Shown here piece after piece: positions 52,426-60,819 of a stretch of 64,000 nucleotides of DNA. The stretch lies in NCBI GenBank assembly GCA_035610365.1, contig CM069432.1, positions 128,474,255-128,538,254 on the forward strand. Reading direction: 5' to 3'. The notes beneath the pieces are model-generated. The model ran no database searches, was not told the origin of the DNA, and saw only the letters and a list, made by a program, of their open reading frames with translations. The position numbers and the translations under genes are program-made. Origin of the DNA: Aquatica leii. Taxonomy: Eukaryota; Arthropoda; Insecta; Coleoptera; Lampyridae. Numbering within the stretch: the first letter of the stretch is position 1; the number at the start of each line of letters is the position of its first letter.

Positions 52426-52855
52426 TATAATGTTTCTTTGTTGTTCAGTACAACACCCAAACATTATAATGTTCTTTGTCACATTCTATTACGGTTTACA
52501 CGCCTTCGGCCTAGGCAACTTTGTATTCTTCAATATTAAGAGTATTTATGAGTCGTGCGCAAATTCAAAAATCACACGTCTTTAAATAAACATCTGATAT
52601 AAATGCCATTCTGTCTCGGGTACTCGTTCAGTGCAAACGGTGTGACAGAATTGTAACAAAAAAGTCTTTTTATTGTTATTTCTTTTTATATCTAACAAAG
52701 TAAATAAATATCTTCCGTTTCAGTTTGGACATAACTGGATGGCGCCCAACGGTAATTAGGGTGATTGAGTTAGACATCCATACTTCGATGTAATAAGAAC
52801 CACGACAGCCTGTACGACGTAAAGTAGCCACGCGGTGTCAACAAAACACGTTACA
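52426..52855 (+). repeat. Gypsy-B 5' LTR (430 bp, internally deleted)
   Basis: Starts TATAATG (TGTAATG in the 3' copy) and ends CACGTTACA. High identity to the 3' LTR except that about 400 bp present in that copy (58891-59294) are absent. The break falls at a shared TTG, as in a microhomology-mediated deletion. Confidence 0.9.
52598..52632 (+). promoter_or_regulatory. Gypsy-B LTR promoter: TATA box and initiator
   Basis: TATAAA at 52598-52603 and an arthropod initiator TCAGT at 52628-52632, with the +1 A at 52630, 32 bases downstream. In the 3' LTR the TATA has decayed to GATAAAAA. A second possible TATA/initiator pair lies only in the 3' LTR at about 59171-59195. Confidence 0.5.
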
Positions 52856-52862
52856 CTAATTT

Positions 52863-52883
52863 TGGCGCCCAAAACGTGGGGCC
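52863..52883 (+). other. Gypsy-B primer-binding site
   Basis: TGGCGCCCAAAACGTGGGGC begins seven bases after the 5' LTR. It equals the tRNA-Lys-type PBS TGGCGCCCAACGTGGGGC with two extra A residues. Confidence 0.7.
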
Positions 52884-53208
52884 TTATTTAAATTATTTAT
52901 TACATAATTTAATCACCCTATGCCTTCTTAATCAATAGTCAAAGTTTCACTGTTAAAACACAACTTTTCAAGTGTTTATTTAACTTAATTTTGTATTAAC
53001 AATTCGTTACGTGCATTTGCATTTATCTAAAGGTCACACATTGGTTCGAAATTGGTATTTTATTAACAATCGATTATTGCACGCTTCAGTATATTTTACT
53101 TGCAATTGAATACTTAATCTGTAATATTTGTTTAAATTCTTTTAGTACATTTAAAAGTCTCAAAACAACACAATTTTGTTAAAATCTATTATTATTAATT
53201 ACCATAAT

Positions 53209-54590
53209 ATGGACGATGTTATTAGGTCTAAGTATTTGTTAATTGACGAATAAACATACGAATTATTAATAAGAGGCATTCATATTTCACGTCCGCATGA
53301 CGAAAAGAGGAAAATTTTGTGTCGCGCGCTCGATGAAGAACGTACCTCCGGTGTTTCTTTGATTAATTTAGATAAATACGACATGTCATTAAAAACTCAA
53401 ATCAAAGAAATTAATAATACCTTGAATTCAATTGAAACTTTAATAAAATAATTTGAAGGTTCTTCAAATGATTTGCTTTATAAACGACTTCGCTCTAGAA
53501 TTACTCATGTCACTAGTAGAATTCTACGATTAATTACTCCAGATGATCAGTCTGATGTCAAGAACGAATTGTACGCGAATGCTTTGCTTCTTGATGTTGA
53601 TTTAAAAAAAATCACTAAGTCAATCGGAACCAATCAATACGTCGACCACATTTTCTGCTGCTACTCCCATAATTAACGTCCAACCACCCATAGTAAATTG
53701 CAATTCACGATATGCTAATGTCTTCGATTTAAATATTTCATTTAATAGAGATCCAGACCAACTACCCTCGTTTCTCGAAGACGTTACCGATTTAAGTAAA
53801 TCTCGAAAAATTTCCGATGATGAACTTTTCAATTCGGCGCCGGCGGTAGAATTATTTGTCGACGATGCTTTTATTTGGTTTCGCAGTGTTAAAAACACCG
53901 TTTCTGGCTGGACTTCACTCGTTTCTTTACTAAAATCCGAATTTTTACCAACGGACTATGAAGACCAAATTTAGAAACAAATTAAATCACGTAAGCAAAA
54001 ACGGACCGAACACGTTACTATTTTTATAGCACAAAAGAAAATTTATTTTCTAGATTAAGTAAATCCCTTCTTGAAGCTACAAAAATTAGAATAATCATGT
54101 CTAACCTCTTACCAGAATACAGCTCACACTTGGTACTTCGAAATGTTTCTTCTGTAAGCGAGTTAAACTCTTTATGTAAAAAATTAGAAGCTGCTTCAAT
54201 TTATTCACTCAAAAGTAAATCTCACGTCTGTAGTTATAATACATCCAGTGGTATACAAACTACCGCTAGTAGTTCTACACATAAAGTGCAATCGGTTCAG
54301 TTCCACACTAACCCAAAAACGAATACTTACTCAATTAGCAATAAATCTAAAATAAATTTACAGAATCAAAATAAACCAACAGAAAATCAAAGTCCCAAAG
54401 CCATTTGCTGGAACTGCAAACAACCTAATCATGCCTTTCAATTTTCTTTAGCAAAAAGAAATGTATTCTGTCACCGATGTGGATACCCAAACGTTAAAAT
54501 TTCAAATGGTCCCCATTGTCCAAAAAAAACTCTTAAAGGAAAAACGCACCTTTGGCCGACGTTCCTTTCTTTCTAAACAGGCCAAGCACT
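53209..54590 (+). pseudogene. Gypsy-B gag (broken)
   Basis: ATG at 53209, with stops after 14 codons and at about 53450. A frameshift near 53668 leads to the capsid domain (about 53680-53990: FNRDPDQLPSFLEDV, DDAFIWFRSVKNTVSGW, FLPTDYED), matching the Retrotrans_gag family. 54097-54576 continues with an Ser/Asn-rich linker and a zinc-binding end: CWNCKQPNHAFQF then Ser where the fourth ligand Cys is expected, followed by CHRCGYPNV. Gag would package the element RNA in virus-like particles. Confidence 0.8.
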
Positions 54591-55180
54591 CTAAGCTCAC
54601 TTTTACCGATAATCACGAATGGCGAGATTGGGTTAATACAGTCAAAGAATTTTACCTCGGTTTAACAAAAAAAGATAGGTTAACAGAACAAGTATCTCCT
54701 CTTTTAATAAGTAAGTTGTATGATAATCGTCCTTACATATCAATTAAAATTTTCGATATTGAATGTACTGCTCTTCTTGATACTGGTGCAACCTCTTTAG
54801 TAATTGGAGGTAATGGCTTAAATGTTATAAAAAACATTACCTAAGCGATCAAAAACTAATTTTAGCTAATGGCGATAACACCCCTGTTAATACCTCTGTA
54901 AATCTTCCAGTCACTGTTGAAGGAAACACTAAAGTAATAAACTGTTTTGTAGCTCTTTTTCTTACGCACGATTTTATTTTCAGTTCAGATTTTATTAAGT
55001 CATTTCAGTTCAATATTGATTTCAAAAATAACTGTTGGCAGGTTCAGTCTAATTGCGAATTGTATAATTTAGGTAATACCGTTAGTATTCAACAATTGTT
55101 TTCCATAAACGAGTTAAACCCATTTCAACAAGCAAAAGCTAATAAAATCATAAAATCTTTTGAGTAAATTAGTAGCAATA
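54461..55180 (+). pseudogene. Gypsy-B protease region
   Basis: The ORF 54461-54844 overlaps the gag end in another frame, as is usual for gag-pol frameshifting, and contains IFDIECTALLDTGATSLVIG (about 54754-54813) with the catalytic D-T-G. A small deletion or frameshift follows at 54840, after which the domain continues (LILANGDNTPV, FIFSSDFIKSF, about 54858-55010). It ends shortly before the MITE insertion. Confidence 0.78.
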
Positions 55181-55217
55181 ATAAATTAGGTCGCACAAAT
55201 AAAATATACATGAACAT

Positions 55218-55617
55218 TAGGGTGGTCCTTATTTAGGGTTTGTCCGAATTTTTTTTTCACGATAGTCCTAAATCGGTTCTAAATCTAATAAAACAAATTC
55301 ATGCCAAGTTATAGCTCTTAATTTTAATTTTAACCCGACCCCCCGACAGCCAAAGTTTTAAATGGAAATAACACGGGAAAAGTTTTGTTGATTTTTTGAA
55401 ATTTTTTTTCATTATGAAATAATGAACAGATCATGTTGACCAATGACAATTCTTATAGCAAATTTAACGCTCTACAAAAAGGTCTCTTATGATTTTTGCT
55501 AACTCTAACAGTTTCTGAGTTATTTAAGGTCATAGTTGAAGCTTAAGTCAATTTTACGATTTTTCTATTTCTACCGTCGTTTAATGATTTAAAAATGTAA
55601 AAAGGATAACCACCCTA
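55218..55617. mobile_element. hAT-like MITE, 400 bp, inserted in gypsy-B pol
   Basis: Terminal inverted repeats TAGGGTGG / CCACCCTA, with extended partial pairing (GGTGGTCCTTAT versus GGTGGTTATCCTT). It is flanked by a perfect 8-bp duplication ATGAACAT (55210-55217 and 55618-55625), the hAT-type length. It encodes nothing. Removing the insert and one duplicate leaves the pol reading frame continuous, confirming the ends. Confidence 0.9.
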
Positions 55618-55625
55618 ATGAACAT

Positions 55626-56484
55626 ACATACCGGAGATGCTAAACCTTTTCGAAAAAGGCCATTTCTAATGTCTCCACATAAGCTTAATATTTTAAACCA
55701 AGAACTAGATGATATGTTAAAATTAGGGTTAGTACAACCTTCTTCAAGTTCATGGTGCTTCCCTGTCCTACTCGTAAAAAAAGGTCCGGTGAATACCGGT
55801 TCTGTTTCGATGGCCGCCCTTTAAATGATATTACAAAACTCAATTCTTATCCACTTCTACACATAGATAGAATCTTAAATATGTTAAGGGATGCTAAATG
55901 TATCTCTTCAATTGACTTTCGAAAACCTTTTTTGGCAAGTACCACTTGATTCAACATCTAGAGAAAAAACCGCGTTTAGCGTTGTTGGTAGAGGTCACTT
56001 TGAATTTGTTACAATGCCTTTTGGCTTACGTAATGCCGCACAGACGCAACAGCGGCTTGTTGACTCAATTTTTGGTCCTAAATACGTTACTAACATTTTT
56101 GCCTATCTAGACGACATAATAATATGTTCGTCAACTTTCGAAGAATATTTAAATTTGCTATCAGAAGTCAAGATTCGTTTAAAGGAAGCAAATTTAACTA
56201 TAAATATTGACAAATGCGAATTTTTGAAAACATCATTAAAATTTTTAGGTTTTATTGTCGGACAAAATTCATTAAGAACCAATCCCAAAAAAGTGGAGAC
56301 GATGATTAATTATCCTCGACCTAAAACATCTACTGCGATTAAACGATTTATCGGATTGTGTAGTTGGTGTAGGCAATTCATTAATAATTTTTCAACTCTC
56401 GTATCACCACTTAATGATCTCATTAAAGGAAAGAATAAAAACAACCTATTCCCTGGTCCGATAACGCAGAAGCTGCGTTTCTAA
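55626..56484 (+). pseudogene. Gypsy-B reverse transcriptase
   Basis: From the MITE onward: LDDMLKLGLVQPSSSSW (about 55705-55757), then after a one-base shift YRFCFDGRPLNDITKLNSYP (about 55797-55850) and SSIDFRKPF (motif A with Asp, about 55908). After another shift FVTMPFGLRNAAQTQQRLVD (about 56005-56065) and the catalytic YLDDIIICS (about 56104-56130) follow, then the thumb (KFLGFIVGQ, LCSWCRQFINNFS) to 56484. Three small frameshifts, including one near 56452, separate otherwise well-kept motifs. Both catalytic aspartate boxes remain. Confidence 0.88.
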
Positions 56485-58211
56485 AGATAAAATCCTGTCT
56501 GATATCATTACTAATTTTATCACAGCCCGATTTTAATAAATTATTTATTATTCAATGCGATGCATCCAATACCGGTCTTGGAGGTGTTCTAACACAAATT
56601 TTAGATGGCGAAGAAAAAATTATAGCTTATTGTAGTAAGACGCTCACTCCTGCTGAACGCAACTACACGACCACAGAACGCGAATGTTTGACTGTCATCT
56701 TTGCAATTGAACGTTTACGAGCATACATAGAAGGTATCAGGTTTAAAGTGATAACCGACCATGCTTCACTCATTTGGCTTAATAATCTTAAAAACCCTTC
56801 TGGAAAATTCGCCCGCTGGTCTGTTCGACTACTCCAACACTCGTTTGATCTCATCCATCGTCCCGGTTCAAGCAATGTAGTACCCGATGCGTTATCACGA
56901 ATTTCTTTAGAACCACCAAGCCAAATCGCCGCTATCGAATTTAGTACAGAAAATTTAGATCCATGGTATATTAAAATGCGTCGAAACATTAATAATCTTC
57001 ACGACAAATTTCCGAAGTGGAAAATTGAAAATAATCTAATATACAAATTTGCTCCTGTTAATTCTTACATTCCGAGTAATTTTAAAGAATGGAAACTTCT
57101 AGTTCCAAAGTCATTGCGTAAGCAAGTGATCACATCTTGTGACGATCCTCCAACTTATTTTCATTTTAGCTTTAATAAAACTTTGGCTAAAATTCAAGAA
57201 ATATATTATTGGCCTAAGATGAGACAAGATATTTTGAAGTACGTTCGTTCGTGTAAAATATGCGGTGCGCAAAAAGCGCCAAATAAAGGTAAAATTGGCC
57301 TAATGGGGAGAGAAAAGATTTGTAATTTTCCTTGGAAAATTATTGCCGTTAATTTAATGGGTCCTATCCCACGCTCAAAAAGAGGGTACAGTTGGCTTTT
57401 AGTTGTCTCAGATTGGTTTACTAAGTATACTTTGCTGTGCCCCCTTAAAAGTGCAAAAGCTTATCATATTACTTCTTTTATTGAAGACAAGGTTTTTCTT
57501 ACTTTTGGAGTTTGCCAGTTTATTATTTGCGATAATGGTCCACAAGTTTCGGGTGGGACTTGTAAAAACTTGTGTTCGGAGTACAAAGTGCAGAAAATTT
57601 GGTTTAATGCTGTCTATTCCGCCCAATGTAACTTCGTCGAACGAACGAATCGAGTAATCGGAACTGCAATTCGCAGTTACATCACTGAGCATACAGATTG
57701 GGATTTAAATTTACAGAAAATTCAGTGTGCAATTAATAATTCACGACATGAGGTAACAGGATACGACCCTTCTTTTCTCAATTTTGCAAGAAAATTACCT
57801 TTGTCTGGAGATTATTATGGCGTAGTATCTCAAAATCAGGACGCGGAAATCGCACCCGCTAATAGGAATGACTACGCGAATGAACTAAGTGACCTATCTA
57901 AAATCTTTAATGAAGTCCGTGCAAAACTCCATTCCGCATATCTTTACAACTTCCGTCAATATAACCTTCGTAAAAGAAACTTACAATTTTTTGTTAACGA
58001 TAAGGTGTGGCCACGAAACAAAATTCTTTCTAGTGCTGCTAACAAATTTACTTCTAAACTAGCTCGTAAGTTTGTTCTAAGTAATGTCAAAAAGAAGCTT
58101 TCTCCTCTAGTATACGAACTAGTAGATGACGACGGTAAAAAAGCTGGAAAGTGGCACATTAAAGATTTGAAAAAGTATTATGATGACCAAGATTCGAACG
58201 ATGAATCATAA
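56454..58211 (+). pseudogene. Gypsy-B RNase H and integrase (open frame)
   Basis: Open from about 56454 to TAA 58209-58211. RNase H: IIQCDASNTGLGGVLTQ (about 56549-56600), YTTTERECLTVIFAIERLRA (about 56662-56721), ITDHASLIWL (about 56751), PDALSRI. Integrase zinc region: YYWPKMRQDI...CKICGAQK (about 57207-57275), with the first His of HHCC replaced. Catalytic core: AVNLMGPIPRSKRG (about 57346-57387), where the first Asp of D,D-35-E is Asn; IICDNGPQ (second Asp intact); NFVERTNRVI (Glu intact). The C-terminal GPY/F-like region (KLSPLVYELVDDDGKKAGKWHI) ends the protein. Loss of the first Asp predicts a dead integrase despite the open frame. Confidence 0.9.
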
Positions 58212-58661
58212 AATCTAAGTACTTGATAGGTTTATATACTTACTTACACCTAAAAAAACAGTTTAATTTGTCTTTTAAGAAAATAAAATTTTTTGTTTTG
58301 TTTATTACTTACAGTTAATAACATTACCATATTGGATAATATATATAATTAACAAGTTTTTATTTACCATTATAAATTTTTTGTTTTATTATCATTAATG
58401 TAACATTGCATTTTTGAAATTACATTTGAAACTTCATCTCTATTGCTGTTTTGAAACTTATCCCGGATAATGATGACTTATTAACTTGACATTTTACCTA
58501 AATTTGACTCTTCAACATGTGACTTCTCTTATTTTATAGAGCGGGTGATACACGCTGTTATCAAACAAGACACTTGAGATGCAAGTTTGGTTTTTTTTTG
58601 TTGTTTCGTATAAATTAAAATAACCTGCTTCACACGTTATTTTATTTTTTTTAAAGGGCAG
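58212..58661 (+). other. Gypsy-B 3' non-coding region and polypurine tract
   Basis: About 450 bp between pol and the 3' LTR, with no env-like gene. A short purine tract AAAGGGCAG (58653-58661) abuts the LTR start and is the likely plus-strand primer site. The minus-strand ORF here has no resemblance I recognise. Confidence 0.55.
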
Positions 58662-59500
58662 TGTAATGTTTTTTTTGTTGTTCAGTACAACATCCAAACA
58701 TTATAATGTTCCTTGTCACATTCTATTACGGTTTACACGCCTTCGGCCTAGGCAACTTTGTATTCTTCAATATTAAGAGTATTTATGAGTCGTGCTCAAA
58801 TTCAAAAATCACACGTATTTAAATAAACATCTGATAAAAATGCCATTCTGTCTCGGGTACTCGTTCAGTGCAAACGTTATGACAGAATTGCCAAAAATCA
58901 ATAGATGTAAATTATCGCCTTTGGCGGATTAGATTATTAGCATTTGCTCTCTATTATTTTACCTGACGCCAGTTGATCATTGGCTTCACCCCTTTTTTTG
59001 CTATCATATCAGCCTCTAGTCAAGATAGAAAGACTGGCACGATTAGATACCTTTGGCCGAAGTTAAGAGTGAGCAGTATTGGAAGCTAAGCCGCTGCCAG
59101 TGGACGCCACCCACGCAAATAGCCAAGTAACGCGCTGCTACTTCAGCACACTATTGATTGATGCATTTATATTTAAGTACGAGAATAGGTAAATCAGTTT
59201 AATATAATATATGTAAAATCTGACAATTGATAAGTAGACAAAACAATTAAGTTTCATATTTTTTTTATTGTTAATTTTTTTAATTATATCTTTGTAAAGT
59301 GTGGAAAAGTCCTTTTATTGTTATTTCTTTTTATATCTAACAAAGTAAATGAATATCTTCTGTTCCAGTTTGGGCATAACTGGATGCCGCCCAACGGTAA
59401 TTAGGGTGATTGAGTTAGACATCCATACTTTAATGTAATAAGAATCACGACAGCCTGTACGACGTAAAGTAGCCGCGCGGTGTCAACAAAACACGTTACA
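58662..59500 (+). repeat. Gypsy-B 3' LTR (839 bp)
   Basis: TGTAATG...CACGTTACA. It matches the 5' LTR at both ends and holds an additional ~404-bp middle (58891-59294), probably the ancestral LTR length. Confidence 0.9.
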
Positions 59501-59504
59501 AAGT
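59501..59504. repeat. Target-site duplication AAGT, right of gypsy-B
   Basis: AAGT immediately after the 3' LTR end (…GTTACA). Confidence 0.75.
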
Positions 59505-60605
59505 AATGACGGAACGACCGGTAGACTAAACCACATGAACAAGGAATTTGGTATACACCTTGAGATGAAAGTGTAGGAAATTTGTCCTTGGGAGAAGGAA
59601 GAATCTGAGAGATTTTGCCTGTCGAATTAAAAATAGGTTTGATACCATTCTTAAGAAAAAATTTCCCTATTTGATCTGTAACCTTGTGAATGTAGTGTAA
59701 AAAGGCCAATTTCGGATTGGATTCGGGAAAAGAAATGTCCTTAGGTAATCGAGTACGTGGATATAGACGACGATTAATAACTTTATAAATATCTCGCTTC
59801 ATATAACCATTGTTCACTAAAGTTCTAGTAAGATGACAGAGTTCCGAGTCTAGATTCTTAGGTTGACAAATAGAAAAAGCACGATGAACCAAAGATTCAA
59901 TAACAGAACGTTTCTGTGCAGGATGATGAAGAGACGAAGCATGAAGGTATCTATCAGAATGGGTGGGTTTGCGATAAACTGAATGGCCCAGAAGTCTGTC
60001 GGGCTTACGAGTCACAAGAACTTCAAGAGAGAGAACCATTACTTTCGATTTCCATAGTAAATTTGATGTCCAAGTGTTGATTGTTAAGATCATTAAGAAA
60101 CTTAGACAATTCGAGATGACTATGAGGCCAAACAATAAACGTGTCGTCAATATACCTAAACCAAATTTTGGGTTTTAATATTGATGATTCCAAAGCAACC
60201 GTTTTAAAAGGTTCCATAAAAATCTTAGCTACAACAGGTGATAGAGGAGAACCCATAGCAGCACCAGAAACCTGTTCGTAAAACTTGTTATCAAATTGGA
60301 AGTAAGTAGAGGATAGACACTTATCAATAAGAGGAACTAAACTCAAGTCTTTGCCATGTTGAGACAGAATCTGTTTGATGATAATAAGCGAATCCTTAAT
60401 AGGAACTTTAGTAAAAGGTGAAGTGACATCAAAACTTACAAGAAGATCTTGGGGTTCAAGTTTTATAGTTTGTAGACGTTGAATAAAATGCTAAGAGTTG
60501 AGGATATGAGAAGAGGTTTTACCTGTAAACTCGCCAAGAATGTTGGACAAAAACTTGGCTAGCTTGTAGGTGGGAGATTAGATAGTACTAACGATAGGTC
60601 GAAAA
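59505..60605 (-). pseudogene. PLE-2 reverse transcriptase and GIY-YIG start
   Basis: Minus-strand blocks in order: SPTYKLAKFLSNILGEFTG (about 60578-60525), LLVSFDVTSPFTKVPI (motif A, about 60450-60405), QVSGAAMGSPLSPVVAKIF (about 60275-60220), catalytic FRYIDDTFIVW (about 60160-60128), then after a frameshift SVYRKPTHSDRYLHASSLHH (about 59985-59930) and GVYQIPCSCGLVYRSF (the GIY-YIG start, about 59560-59515). Both RT aspartate boxes are intact. Stops near 60594 and 60490 and one frameshift around 60025 break the frame. The N-terminal domain is missing. Confidence 0.85.
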
Positions 60606-60819
60606 AAAATACCTTGTTCCAATCTCTCACCTACAAGCTAGCCAAGTTCATTACCTTACTTTTGAGAAGTGTTTAGTTAGATTTCAGTTTGCTTGGTTGA
60701 GTTCTTAGCTTTCTCTCACGCCCTGATGAAGCCCCTTACAAAAGTGAGCAAAACGTTGGCAACTTCGGTTACAACATTGACACGGTCCAAACCCGGAAGA
60801 CGTTTTTATCTTAGTATAG
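60606..60819 (+). mobile_element. Inverted PLE-2 fragment with terminal-repeat sequence
   Basis: The segment repeats, in opposite orientation, the start of the PLE-2 RT region: CTCACCTACAAGCTAGCCAA at 60626-60645 is the near-inverse of 60550-60575. It then runs into PLE-type terminal sequence with a hammerhead-like motif and GGTCCAAACCCGGAAGACGT (60783-60802). Head-to-head inverted fragments are a known feature of Penelope-type insertions. Confidence 0.65.
60723..60756 (+). ncRNA. Hammerhead-ribozyme-like core in PLE terminal repeat
   Basis: An intact CTGATGA (60723-60729) is followed by a 5-bp stem II (CTTAC at 60735-60739 with GTGAG at 60744-60748, one G-T pair, AAAA loop) and CAAAACG where GAAACG is expected. 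PLE terminal repeats are known to carry hammerhead ribozymes. One key G is changed, so activity is doubtful. Confidence 0.45.

Larger units (their letters stand above)
52426..59500 (+). mobile_element. Gypsy-B: near-complete Ty3/gypsy element with both LTRs
   Basis: LTRs at 52426-52855 and 58662-59500, PBS at 52863, gag from 53209, protease, RT, RNase H and integrase to 58211, and a short purine tract before the 3' LTR. It is flanked by AAGT and inserted antisense to PLE-2. A 400-bp hAT-like MITE (55218-55617) sits in pol. Frameshifts, stops and a lost integrase Asp make it defective, but its 507-codon RNase H-integrase frame shows it is the youngest large element here. Confidence 0.92.
52216..60605 (-). 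mobile_element. PLE-2: Penelope-like element split by gypsy-B
   Basis: The RT and first half of the GIY-YIG endonuclease lie at 60605-59505; the second half of the endonuclease lies at 52425-52216. Between them is gypsy-B (52426-59500), flanked by the duplicated AAGT. PLE-2 itself is better preserved than PLE-1. At its 5' side (about 60605) the coding sequence meets an inverted fragment of the same element. Confidence 0.85.

Noticed and set aside
56663..56989. Minus-strand ORF opposite gypsy-B RNase H
   Set aside because: Shadow of a strongly supported plus-strand pol frame.
58512..58697. Minus-strand ORF in the gypsy-B 3' region, considered as an env-like gene
   Set aside because: Too short, wrong strand, crosses into the LTR, and has no signal peptide or fusion motif.
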